Notes under the pieces: model-generated
Seen by the model: only the letters and a program-made list of their open reading frames with translations
What the model was told of the DNA's origin: nothing
Databases searched by the model: none
Shown: positions 6,966 through 15,015 of the stretch, piece after piece
Numbering within the stretch: the first letter of the stretch is position 1
Layout of the letters: the number at the start of each line of letters is the position of its first letter
Position numbers and translations under genes: made by a program
DNA from: a virus
IMG/VR virus record: IMGVR_UViG_3300031918_000064
Span: 1-40,979 of that record
DNA: 40,979 bases
Reading direction: 5' to 3' (one strand)

Positions 6966-7214
6966 ATGCATCTTCCCCGCTTCGCTTCCATCCTGGTCGG
7001 CACTGATCTGCCGGCCTTCCAGGGCAAGCCCGTTGCCCGTCCCGTCCCCCAGCCCATCCCTCAGCCCGTGCTGGTCAAGAAGCCGGTCAGCAAGCGCACC
7101 TACTACCTCATGCCCGGTGGCGGTGTCACCTCTCATTCGAAAGGGGAGCATGTCAATTCCTGCCGGGCAACCTCCGTGGCTGACGCCAAGAAGCAATTTG
7201 GGAGTATCCTGTGA
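6966..7214 (+). CDS. 82-aa small protein with Pro-rich linker
   Basis: The ATG follows a GGAG site. The product has a hydrophobic start, then a repeated proline motif ('ARPVPQPIPQPVLVKKPV'), then a compact C-terminal part ('RTYYLMPGGGVTSHSKGEHVN'). The linker suggests two short binding regions. It overlaps the next gene by four bases (GTGA). The function is unknown. Confidence 0.55.
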   Translation: MHLPRFASILVGTDLPAFQGKPVARPVPQPIPQPVLVKKPVSKRTYYLMPGGGVTSHSKGEHVNSCRATSVADAKKQFGSIL

Positions 7215-7456
7215 GTTCCTCGCCTTTGACCCCGAACCAAGCTTCTGTCCTGGCCACGCTCAACACCCAAGACGAAATCACGGCCCAGCGGCTTGCTTTC
7301 CTCACGGACATCCCCTTGAACAGCGTTCGCAAGGCACTCTCCGTTCTCCGGCGCGAAGGTCTCGCCTTCCCAACGCGGGAAATGCAGTCGCCTTACCAGA
7401 GCTGGAGGCCGAAGGCGAAAGCTAATTGCTGTCCTACTTGTGGGAGGGAGCTGTAA
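7211..7456 (+). CDS. Winged-helix protein with C-terminal CxxC
   Basis: The GTG start at 7211 overlaps the previous stop and has GGGAG upstream. Residues 5-55 match a winged helix: helix 'PNQASVLATLNTQ', then 'ITAQRLAFLTDIPLNSVRKA' as the recognition region, then 'LSVLRREGLAFPT' as the wing. The C-terminus has 'CCPTCGREL', a CxxC that could be half of a zinc knuckle. It probably binds DNA and may regulate the phage operon or take part in replication. It lies three genes before the primase-helicase. Confidence 0.72.
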   Translation: MSSSPLTPNQASVLATLNTQDEITAQRLAFLTDIPLNSVRKALSVLRREGLAFPTREMQSPYQSWRPKAKANCCPTCGREL

Positions 7457-7587
7457 TGGACTTCGCCATCCTCATCGTCATTGGCCTTCTTTTCACCTGG
7501 GCCGCGTTCGGACCCGAAATTCAGATCAGGATGAACGAGCGCCGGATTCGCCGGGCAACCCAAAAGTCCCGCACAAATCCCCGCTGA
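7456..7587 (+). CDS. 43-aa single-span membrane micro-protein
   Basis: The ATG overlaps the previous TAA and has GGGAGGGAG upstream, so translation is very likely. Residues 2-18 form one membrane segment ('FAILIVIGLLFTWAAFG'). The rest is strongly basic ('RMNERRIRRATQKSR'), so the N-terminus is probably periplasmic with a positively charged cytoplasmic tail. The function is unknown. An early membrane peptide could act in superinfection exclusion or in tethering replication. Confidence 0.55.
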   Translation: MDFAILIVIGLLFTWAAFGPEIQIRMNERRIRRATQKSRTNPR

Positions 7588-7600
7588 TTCAGGAGTAGCT

Positions 7601-10108
7601 ATGGCTCGCAAGAAAAAAGTTGCTGAGGATGAGGCTGCGTCTGGACCAGTGGAGAGCGTGGATATTCCCTTCCAATGGGTCACGGTCAAGTCGGCCTTCG
7701 ACAAGAAGCCCGTTGCCTGCAAAGGCTTGTTCTCCGAGTTCGCCGAATGGCTGCTGGAAGGCAAGCATGAGCTGGCCAAGGGCAAAGAGAAGCCCAAGCT
7801 GCGCACCCCAGCTTTCTCACCCTGCACCCTGTTGCCCGGGGAAACGGAACTGGTCACGGCTGCCATCCTACAATGCACCGCCCTGGCCATCGACTTCGAT
7901 GCCACGGAAGCCCAGGCCGTTTGCAAGGGCACCCTGGGAGAGGCCAAGGTTCAGGTGGACCGGGCCCAGGTCAAGATCGATCTGCCGGCCCTGGTCAACG
8001 CGGTCACCTCATCCAACTACAGCGCGATCTTATACGAAACCGCGTCCAGCACGCCTGAGTTCCCCCGGGTGCGACTGGTGGTCCCCTTCGCCCTTCCGAT
8101 CGCTGCTGAGCTGCTGCCGAACGCCCTGGCCAGCTTCCTGGAGACCTTGGGCTTTTCCCAGTGGGTGGATATCCCCACCTCCACCCGGATCGCCGGCATC
8201 CACTTCGTGCCCATGGCCGAGCCCGGGACGATCTTCTACCTGTTCCAGCCCGGCATCCCCTTCCAGCCGCACTTGGACTGCGCTCCCTTGGACGTGCCGG
8301 CCCCGACCGGGCTGGACGAGGCCAGACACAAGATGCACGAAGAGTGGGACAAGGCCGGGGTCCAGGTCTTCGACTTCAAGGACCTGCAATCGGATGGCTG
8401 GATGCGCAGGTTCCCCATCGACTGGAAGGCCCTGGACATCGAGAAGCTTTTCCGGGAAGGCCTGGGTGTGGAAGTGGAGAAGCGCAGCCGGGTGCATAAG
8501 CGCACCGGCAAGAAGTGGCGCTGCCAGTGCCCGCTCTACCATGAGCATTCGAAGATCAACACCGCCCTGGATGCGGTGATCTTCACGGAGGAAGACGGAT
8601 ATCCTGGGTTCCATTGCCCACACCAGCACCTCATCTCCCTGCGGCATCTGGTGCTCGGCACCGAAGACGGATCACCGGCCGTGATCGACGAAGACATGCT
8701 CATGCAGTATGCAGAGAAGTGGGTCTCGCCCATGGCCAAGGAAGCCAAGGCCCGCAAGGTTGCCACGCCCGAAGTCTGGTATTACCGTCACGCTTCGGCC
8801 CCGGGCCAGCGCATGGCCAATGTGCAGCTCCTCTCCGGCAGGATCCTGAAATGGGCGGTGAAGCTGGACCGCAAAGGCAACGTCAAGGAACGCAAGCTGA
8901 TCAAGGATCAATACAATGTCGATAAGATTTTCCAGCACGATGATGTGTTCACTGATCTCCAATACGATCTGCTGAAGCAGGCTCCTGTATGGCGCGGCTA
9001 CAGCATCCCCGCCACATCCCTGGAAACGGTCATGAGTGATCTACGCTCCTATATCGTGGAGAATTACAATGGCATTTGCATCAATAACCTCTCCCTGCTG
9101 GAAGCTTTTCTGGCTGAGGCGAACCGCCGTCCATTCCACCCGGTCTTTGATTACCTATCCGGGCTTGCTTGGGATGGGATTTCCCGGATTGCAATGGTGC
9201 CTCAAAAGGTGCATGCCGTGCCTAACCCGCTGGTGCCGGAATATTTCCGGTGCTTCTTTGTCGGGTGTGTGGCTCGGGCGCTGCACAATCCAGGTCCCAA
9301 TAGTCAGAACGGAGCCAAGTTCGACACCGCCCTCATTCTGCAATCCGATCATCAAGGAACCAAAAAGACCACTTTCTTTCAAACGCTTGTCCCGCAGGAA
9401 GACTGGTTCGGCTCGGAAGCAGTAGGCGACCTGGAGCGGGATGCTCTTCTGATTGTTCACCGGCACTGGATCCATGAAATGGGTGAAATCGATGCCCTGC
9501 ATCGCAAGCACGAAGCCGAGAAGCTCAAGAACTTCATGAGCCAGACCCAGGACACGTTCCGCTTGCCCTATGGCCGCGCCACCGGCACCTTCCCGCGTCG
9601 GTTCGCCCTGGGCGGTTCCACCAATCGCACGGAGTTCCTGGAAGATGACACCGGGGCCCGGCGCTGGCACATCGTGATGATGGAAGATACCGAGATCGAT
9701 GTTGACTGGATCGAGGAGAACCGCGATCAGATCTGGGCTGAGGCCGTGGCCCTCTACCACCAGGGCGTTACCTGGTATCTGGATCGGACCATGTCCAGGA
9801 TCCATGAAGAGAATTCGGCCCTGCACATGAACGTGGATGCCGGCTTGGTGAGCGCCATTTCCAAATACTTCGCGTCCATGGATGACAATGCCCAGAAATT
9901 TTTCATGATGGAGGACATCTCGGCTTTTCTGAGGGATGAAATCCGGGAAGAGTTCGGCCGTTCATCCCAGGTGAAAGTAGGCATGGCCATCCAGAAAGTA
10001 AATGCCATGCGTCACGTTCAAGGTCTGTCGGGCTTTACCAAGAGCCGAAATAAGTTGGGGTGGTATTACCATCTTGACACGGTAGGGCAATCACCTAGTA
10101 TTGCTTAG
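7601..10108 (+). CDS. Primase-helicase, VapE-type ATPase with N-terminal primase-like domain
   Basis: The 835-aa protein begins after an AGGAG site. Residues about 90-215 resemble an archaeo-eukaryotic primase/polymerase fold: 'LAIDFD' (98-100, the DxD-like metal motif) and 'ILYETASSTPEFPRVRLVVP', where the usual His is replaced. Residues 308-343 hold Cys/His groups ('CQCPLYHEH', 'CPHQH') like a zinc ribbon. Residues about 510-720 are a Virulence-associated E-type helicase ('FDYLSGLAWDGISRI', 'WIHEMGEIDAL', 'PRRFALGGSTN', 'DDTGARRWHIV'). The Walker A at about 582-592 reads 'SDHQGTKKTT', with Asp and Lys in place of the two usual glycines. It probably primes and unwinds DNA at the phage origin and works with the polymerase encoded downstream. 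Confidence 0.85.
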   Translation: MARKKKVAEDEAASGPVESVDIPFQWVTVKSAFDKKPVACKGLFSEFAEWLLEGKHELAKGKEKPKLRTPAFSPCTLLPGETELVTAAILQCTALAIDFDATEAQAVCKGTLGEAKVQVDRAQVKIDLPALVNAVTSSNYSAILYETASSTPEFPRVRLVVPFALPIAAELLPNALASFLETLGFSQWVDIPTSTRIAGIHFVPMAEPGTIFYLFQPGIPFQPHLDCAPLDVPAPTGLDEARHKMHEEWDKAGVQVFDFKDLQSDGWMRRFPIDWKALDIEKLFREGLGVEVEKRSRVHKRTGKKWRCQCPLYHEHSKINTALDAVIFTEEDGYPGFHCPHQHLISLRHLVLGTEDGSPAVIDEDMLMQYAEKWVSPMAKEAKARKVATPEVWYYRHASAPGQRMANVQLLSGRILKWAVKLDRKGNVKERKLIKDQYNVDKIFQHDDVFTDLQYDLLKQAPVWRGYSIPATSLETVMSDLRSYIVENYNGICINNLSLLEAFLAEANRRPFHPVFDYLSGLAWDGISRIAMVPQKVHAVPNPLVPEYFRCFFVGCVARALHNPGPNSQNGAKFDTALILQSDHQGTKKTTFFQTLVPQEDWFGSEAVGDLERDALLIVHRHWIHEMGEIDALHRKHEAEKLKNFMSQTQDTFRLPYGRATGTFPRRFALGGSTNRTEFLEDDTGARRWHIVMMEDTEIDVDWIEENRDQIWAEAVALYHQGVTWYLDRTMSRIHEENSALHMNVDAGLVSAISKYFASMDDNAQKFFMMEDISAFLRDEIREEFGRSSQVKVGMAIQKVNAMRHVQGLSGFTKSRNKLGWYYHLDTVGQSPSIA

Positions 10109-10117
10109 GAGGAACCA

Positions 10118-10681
10118 ATGGATACAGGCTATTCCCAAACGCTGGAGACCGTGGGCCGATTGGCTCAGGAAATGCTCCAGCTTGATGCTGAGCTGGAGGC
10201 CCTATCTCGTTCGGTCGAAGAGAAGGCCAAGAAGCGGGAAGAGATCAGCTCCCAGCGCCTTCCCGAGCTTCTGGACGAGCTGGGGTATTCCGATCTCCGG
10301 CTTTCCGATGGCCGCCGGCTGGAGATGAAGTCCACGGTCCGGGCTTCCATCCCCACCGAATCGGGCATCGCACGGACCAAGGATGTCTTCAAGCAGCGGG
10401 AGATGCACCAGCGTCGCCTGAACGCCCTGGCGTGGCTGCGCGAGCATGACTTGGGCGATCTGATCAAGAACGAGATCGCTGTCCAGTTCTCCAGGGGTCA
10501 GGAAGACGAGGCCGCCGATCTCTACAATGAGCTGGAGGCCAAGGGCCTCAATGCCTCGCAGGATTCCACCGTCAATTCGCAGACCCTCTCCGCCCAGGTC
10601 AAAGAGCTGCTGGCCCAGGGCGAGGATGTCCCGCTCGAAGTTCTTGGCGTCCAGATCGTCCGGTCTGTCGTCGTCAAGTAG
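10118..10681 (+). CDS. 187-aa conserved phage replication-region protein
   Basis: The start has a perfect AGGAGGAACC site. Residues 1-55 form a coiled coil ('LQLDAELEALSRSVEEKAKK'). The middle has 'LPELLDELGYSDLRLSDGRR', then 'LEMKSTVRASIP', then 'ALAWLREHDLGDLIKNEIAV'. The end has 'TLSAQVKELLAQGEDVPLEV', then 'LGVQIVRS'. I have seen this layout in uncharacterised proteins next to replication genes in many phages. The biochemical role is unknown. A helicase-loading or DNA-protecting role is a guess from location only. It follows the primase-helicase by 9 bases. Confidence 0.72.
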   Translation: MDTGYSQTLETVGRLAQEMLQLDAELEALSRSVEEKAKKREEISSQRLPELLDELGYSDLRLSDGRRLEMKSTVRASIPTESGIARTKDVFKQREMHQRRLNALAWLREHDLGDLIKNEIAVQFSRGQEDEAADLYNELEAKGLNASQDSTVNSQTLSAQVKELLAQGEDVPLEVLGVQIVRSVVVK

Positions 10682-10704
10682 TCGCCCGCAAGGGCCTAAA
10701 CACT

Positions 10705-10721
10705 AGGGCAGATGCCCTGTT
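10705..10721 (+). other. Short hairpin in the replication operon
   Basis: AGGGC-AGAT-GCCCT is followed by GTTT. A five-pair stem with a weak T-run lies between two genes. It may attenuate transcription slightly or mark an mRNA processing site. Confidence 0.4.
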
Positions 10722-10735
10722 TCATGGAGGCCGAC

Positions 10736-11521
10736 ATGGCCCGTAAGAAAGAAGAGACCACCACCGCTGTCGAGACCATCGACAAGACCAAGCTGGCCCT
10801 GGCCAGCCGCGATGCGGCCCTGCTGGAGACCGTCCCGAGCAATGACTTCGACTCGCGCGACGTCTCGGTTCCCAGGATCAAGCTGCTCCAGGCCCTCAGC
10901 CCGGAATGCACCAAGGGCGAGGCCGTCTATATGAAGGACGCCAGGGCCGGTGACATCCTGCTGCCGGACGGCACCCTGATCGAAGGCGACTCCGGCTTCC
11001 AGTTCATCCCCGTCGCCTACAAGCGCGAGGGCCTAGTCTTCGGCCCCAATCGGGGCGGTTTCGTGGCCAACCTCGGCACCGGCTACGATGAAGTCCTGGT
11101 GAAGTGCAGTGCAGGGCCCAACGGTGAGCGCATGACCCCCGAAGGGAACGAGCTGGTGGAAACCGCCACCTACTTCGGCTTCGTGCTCCAGGATGGGGGC
11201 CCGATCCCGGCCGTCATCTGCATGAACAAGACCCAGTGGCGCAGTGCCAAGAAGCTCAACGGCCTGATCTCCCAGTTCCGGGAGAAGCTCTCGAACGGGA
11301 ACATCATCACCCCGCCCATCTACTGGCGGGTGTGGAAGTTCACCACTGACCCGACCAAGAACGAGAAGGGCAACTGGTTCCTCTACACCACCAAGCCGGA
11401 CGGCAACGTGGTCGATCTGCCCAATGGCCGTGACCTGTTCGAGACCTGCAAGGCCTTCCGCGAGGAGGTCATGCAGGGGACCAAGGTGGCCCGCTACGAG
11501 GACACCACCAGCGACAGCTAG
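10736..11521 (+). CDS. 261-aa conserved phage protein, candidate ssDNA-binding/replication accessory
   Basis: I chose the ATG at 10736, with GGAGG 5 bases upstream. An in-frame ATG at 10712 has no such site. After a charged N-terminus ('MARKKEETTTAVETIDKTK') comes 'VSVPRIKLLQALSPECTKGE', then 'AGDILLPDGTLIEGDSGFQF'. This start is typical of an uncharacterised phage family usually found beside polymerase and recombination genes. The rest is beta-rich with aromatic residues ('TPPIYWRVWKFTTDPTKNEK'), which would suit ssDNA binding, but no OB-fold motif is certain. No other SSB gene is visible in the genome, which makes it the best SSB candidate. Confidence 0.68.
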   Translation: MARKKEETTTAVETIDKTKLALASRDAALLETVPSNDFDSRDVSVPRIKLLQALSPECTKGEAVYMKDARAGDILLPDGTLIEGDSGFQFIPVAYKREGLVFGPNRGGFVANLGTGYDEVLVKCSAGPNGERMTPEGNELVETATYFGFVLQDGGPIPAVICMNKTQWRSAKKLNGLISQFREKLSNGNIITPPIYWRVWKFTTDPTKNEKGNWFLYTTKPDGNVVDLPNGRDLFETCKAFREEVMQGTKVARYEDTTSDS

Positions 11522-11539
11522 GCCCAGCGTTTCAACCTC

Positions 11540-11566
11540 AGCCCAGGGCTACGGCCCTGGGCTTTC
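11540..11566 (+). terminator. Perfect 10-bp hairpin with short T-run (partial terminator)
   Basis: AGCCCAGGGC and GCCCTGGGCT pair perfectly around TACG, followed by only TTT before Cs. It lies between the putative SSB gene and the exonuclease-polymerase group. It may lower polymerase expression relative to the abundant binding protein. Confidence 0.6.
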
Positions 11567-11580
11567 CCGAAGAGGGACTA

Positions 11581-12105
11581 ATGTATATCGCAATTGATTT
11601 CGAAACCACTGGGCTGCTTGCCCCTACTGCCGCACCGCTTGACGTTCAACCACACATCGTCCAGATCGCATTTCTTCTGCTGGATCCAGACTTTGCCGAG
11701 GTTACTTCATTCAATGAGCTAGTGCGCCCGCCCATTCACATTCCAGCCGAGGTCTCCCGTATCCATGGGATCACCGACGATCAGGTGAAGGACCGTAAGA
11801 CCTTTGCCGTGTTCGCCAAAGAGCTGCGCTCCCTTTCGAACGAAGCCACCTGGATTGGCCAGAACGTGCCATTCGACCAGGGTTGCCTCTATCATGAGCT
11901 GCGCCGGCTAGGGACCGACTGGAAGCCCACACCATCGCTCGATCTCATGGACTTCATCCGGGCCAAGTGGGGCAAGCGCAGGAAGCTGGGCGATGTCTAC
12001 CTGGACCTGTTCGGAGAGCGCTTTGCCGGGGCCCACGATGCCCTGGCCGATATCCGTGCGACCGTCAAATGCCTCGCGGCACTCAGAAAGGAATTCAATG
12101 TCTGA
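11581..12105 (+). CDS. DnaQ-like DEDDh 3'-5' exonuclease
   Basis: The 174-aa protein has all five residues of a DEDDh exonuclease: D6 and E8 in 'IAIDFETTG', D99 in 'WIGQNVPFDQG', and H152 with D157 in 'AHDALADI'. It should remove 3' terminal nucleotides. The next-but-one gene is a C-family polymerase, which in bacteria uses a separate DnaQ subunit, so this is probably the phage proofreading subunit. A GAGGGACTA site precedes the ATG. It overlaps the next frame by 8 bases. A stand-alone nuclease role is also possible. Confidence 0.9.
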   Translation: MYIAIDFETTGLLAPTAAPLDVQPHIVQIAFLLLDPDFAEVTSFNELVRPPIHIPAEVSRIHGITDDQVKDRKTFAVFAKELRSLSNEATWIGQNVPFDQGCLYHELRRLGTDWKPTPSLDLMDFIRAKWGKRRKLGDVYLDLFGERFAGAHDALADIRATVKCLAALRKEFNV

Positions 12106-12370
12106 CCCCAAGCTCTCTCCCTTCCCCGTGCGTTCCTTCATGCAGACCGTGCGCTCTACCTCCCAGCTGCACGGGGATGCTGGCGTGGTCCAGCTCCTCT
12201 CTGAGAACCTGCCCATGGTGCTGGGTATCCTTTCCGTCGCCAGTGAGATGGAGCTGACCCCGGAGTGGCAGGCAACACGCATGCGCATGCTGTCGAGCGT
12301 GAAGTTTGAACAGAAGATCATGGCCAAGAATCTGGCTAACGAAACCGCTTCCCGCTACGAGGCCGACTAA
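12098..12370 (+). CDS. 90-aa protein between exonuclease and polymerase
   Basis: The ATG overlaps the exonuclease end by 8 bases, and its stop overlaps the polymerase ATG by one base (TAATG). This tight packing suggests coupled synthesis and a common function. The product is helical ('FMQTVRSTSQLHGDAGVVQL', then 'EWQATRMRMLSSVKFEQKIM'). I recognise no family. A small linker subunit comparable in position to a theta-like factor is conceivable, but there is no sequence evidence for it. Confidence 0.65.
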   Translation: MSDPKLSPFPVRSFMQTVRSTSQLHGDAGVVQLLSENLPMVLGILSVASEMELTPEWQATRMRMLSSVKFEQKIMAKNLANETASRYEAD

Positions 12371-15015
12371 TGCTGCTCCCGCTGCGAACACGCACTGAAT
12401 TCTCCTGCAAGCAGGGGCTTGCCACGGTCAAGGATCTGGTGGCCCTGGCCGTGGCCGAAGGTAATACCCATCTCGCCATCACCGACTTCAATTGCTTTGG
12501 GCACGTGGCTTTTGAGAAGGAATGCAAGGCCGCTGGCATCGTGCCGATCTTTGGCCTGGAGACCAGGGATGAAGCAGACAGGCCCCTGATCCTTCTGGCC
12601 AAAAACGCCCAGGGCTTGGGCCAGATTTATGAGGCGGCTGGCCTGGAAAGGGTTCGCCATCCCATGACTGCCTTTGATGTTACCGTTCTCCATCACCCAC
12701 TTTGTGAATTCCAGGATGGCTTTTGCATGGTCGGACCAGGCTTCGTGGGGTCCAATGTCTCTGGGCATCCTGAAGTCGCCGTATCGGATCCGCTCTATCT
12801 CAAGCCTGGAGACCGGGCTCTGTTCGAGGTGCATAATTCCCGTGAGCCATTCTGCTTTGGGCACGAATGTCTAAAAGCAGATAAGTTTAAAATGGCTCAC
12901 CTTAATGCTCTCGACGTGGCCAGTTACTTCAAACCGTTCGATATCCCACGGGCCCAAGCCGTCGAAGTGCATGGCCTCTTCGATCTGCGCCAGGACTGCC
13001 TTGACGGGGCCGAATGTCTGGGACTGAAGATGGACGAAGTCTATACCCAACGGCTCAATCGTGAGCTTGGAGTGATCCATGACAAAGGCTTTGAAGGCTA
13101 CTTCCAGATGGTCAGTTCACTTACCGGATGGGCGAAGGAACAGAATATTTTCCTTGGCCCCGGTCGAGGATCGGCTGGCGGTTCGCTTGTTGCGTATCTG
13201 CTCGGCATTACGGAGGTCGATCCAATCCGTTTCGGCCTTCTCTTCGAGCGGTTCCTTGACCCTACCCGCTCCGACTTTCCGGATATCGATCTTGACTTTC
13301 CCGATGATCGGCGGGACGAGGCCTTTACCTATCTTGCCGAAACTTATGGTAAGGATCGCGTATCCAGGCTTGGCACTATCCTACGATATGGAGGTAAAAG
13401 CGCTCTCAAGGAAGGTGCCAAAGCTCTGCGCATCGAAGACGAGTCTCTGGAGCCGGTTGGGGAAACCATTTACACGCCTCTGGCCGGGGAAGTGAAAGAG
13501 GATTGCCTTCAGGATGTCTTCAATAGCGAAGCTGGCCAAGAGCTTCTGGCCCGTCATCCTGAGCTGGCCATCTGCGCCAAGCTGGAAGGCCGGGCCAAGG
13601 CATCCGGGAAACATGCGGCTGGCGTGGCCGTCTGTCCCTCCTCCAACGTGATGACCGACTTCGCCGCCGTAGTGGATGGCGTGGCTCAGATTGACATGCA
13701 TGACGCCGAAGCCCTGGGCATCGTGAAACTGGATTGTCTGGGCCTCCGAACCATGGCTATCCTGGAGCGGGCCTGTTCGCTGCTGGGGTGGAGCTATCAG
13801 CGCCTACTCGATGTGCCTCTGGACGACCAGGACACCCTCCAGGAATTTCTACAGCAGAACTACGCTGGAATCTTCCAGTGGGAAGGGGATACACTCCGTG
13901 GGCTCACTAGCCAAACGCCGCCCGAAAGCTTTGAGGATTTGGTTCTACTCACATCCATCGCTCGCCCCGGGCCCCTGCAAGCTGGGATGGGACGTGACTT
14001 TCAGCGGGTGCAGAAAGGCACTTACCTGGGAGCCGGTCCTATCTGGGGCTCCATTCTGGGGAATTCAAGGGGCATATTGGCTTATCAGGAACATGTTATG
14101 TCCTTGCTATATTCTTTGGACTTCAAGGATCGAGAGGTGGGCATCCTGCGCAAGGCCATGTCGAAGTCCAAGATTGATGTGCTGGCAGAGTATGAAGCCG
14201 AATTCATGCAGCGTGGTTTATCTAAGGGGTTCAATGCTGCACAGGTTTCGAAATGCTGGAACCAGATCAAGGGCGTAGGCGCCTACCTCTTCAACCGCAG
14301 CCACGCCGTCGCCTACACCATGGTCTCGTTCTGGTGCGCCTACCTGAAGCACCACCATCCGATGGAATTCTACTGCGCCGCCATGGACCGCGCGCCCACG
14401 CCCGAAGCCGGAGCGGAGATGCTGCGCGAAATGACCCGGCTCAAGATCCCCTTCACGGTCATCGACTCCGAACGGAGTATGGACGTGTGGACGATCCAGG
14501 ATGGCCGGATCATCGGGGCCCTGACCGCCATGCCCGGCTGGGGTGAGGCCAAGGCGAAGAACATCATCAAGCGGCGCAAGGAAGGGAACCTGACCGAGCT
14601 TCAGATCAGGCAGATGAATGCCGGCATCACGATCTACACCGCTTGCTTCCAGGATCCTGCCGTGCTGGCCAAGGTGCGTTCCATGCCGTCCGTTCCCCTG
14701 TGCTCGGTCGAAGAGTGCAAGGCGCATGGTGGCTGGGTCCTGGGGTTCATTGAAAGCCGCTTCGTGATCGACTACTCCTCGCCGAAGATGGTCCAGAAGT
14801 ATGGGGCCTGCAAGCCTGGGCGTGAGAAGTCCGTGGCCCTGACCATCGTGGACGAACAGGATTCGATCAAGGCCACGCTCACCGGGCGCAGCTACGCCGC
14901 CATTGGCGAGCGCATCGAGGCAGTGCCGGATAAGGTCTGGGGGCTCTTCAACCTCAGCCGGTGGGAGCAAAATGGGAAGCTCTACCTCAATGACTTCAGG
15001 GGGATCGAATGCTGA
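12370..15015 (+). CDS. dnaE-like: C-family DNA polymerase (DNA polymerase III alpha-like)
   Basis: The 881-aa protein replicates the phage genome by adding nucleotides to a primer. It has the C-family palm: 'GPGRGSAGGSLVAYLLGI' (263-280), 'FPDIDLDFPDD' with catalytic D305 and D307, 'KHAAGVAV', and 'KLDCLGLRTM' carrying the third Asp (D455). The fingers and HhH-like parts follow ('FNRSHAVAYTMVSFWCAYLK', 'MPGWGEAKAKNI'). The N-terminal PHP domain is degenerate: the usual HxH reads RTR ('LRTRTEFS'), so it is not expected to have nuclease activity. At 881 aa it is shorter than the approximately 1160-aa bacterial subunit and lacks an obvious full C-terminal tail region. An OB-like end may remain. 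Proofreading is presumably supplied by the upstream DnaQ-like protein. Confidence 0.93.
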   Translation: MLLPLRTRTEFSCKQGLATVKDLVALAVAEGNTHLAITDFNCFGHVAFEKECKAAGIVPIFGLETRDEADRPLILLAKNAQGLGQIYEAAGLERVRHPMTAFDVTVLHHPLCEFQDGFCMVGPGFVGSNVSGHPEVAVSDPLYLKPGDRALFEVHNSREPFCFGHECLKADKFKMAHLNALDVASYFKPFDIPRAQAVEVHGLFDLRQDCLDGAECLGLKMDEVYTQRLNRELGVIHDKGFEGYFQMVSSLTGWAKEQNIFLGPGRGSAGGSLVAYLLGITEVDPIRFGLLFERFLDPTRSDFPDIDLDFPDDRRDEAFTYLAETYGKDRVSRLGTILRYGGKSALKEGAKALRIEDESLEPVGETIYTPLAGEVKEDCLQDVFNSEAGQELLARHPELAICAKLEGRAKASGKHAAGVAVCPSSNVMTDFAAVVDGVAQIDMHDAEALGIVKLDCLGLRTMAILERACSLLGWSYQRLLDVPLDDQDTLQEFLQQNYAGIFQWEGDTLRGLTSQTPPESFEDLVLLTSIARPGPLQAGMGRDFQRVQKGTYLGAGPIWGSILGNSRGILAYQEHVMSLLYSLDFKDREVGILRKAMSKSKIDVLAEYEAEFMQRGLSKGFNAAQVSKCWNQIKGVGAYLFNRSHAVAYTMVSFWCAYLKHHHPMEFYCAAMDRAPTPEAGAEMLREMTRLKIPFTVIDSERSMDVWTIQDGRIIGALTAMPGWGEAKAKNIIKRRKEGNLTELQIRQMNAGITIYTACFQDPAVLAKVRSMPSVPLCSVEECKAHGGWVLGFIESRFVIDYSSPKMVQKYGACKPGREKSVALTIVDEQDSIKATLTGRSYAAIGERIEAVPDKVWGLFNLSRWEQNGKLYLNDFRGIEC

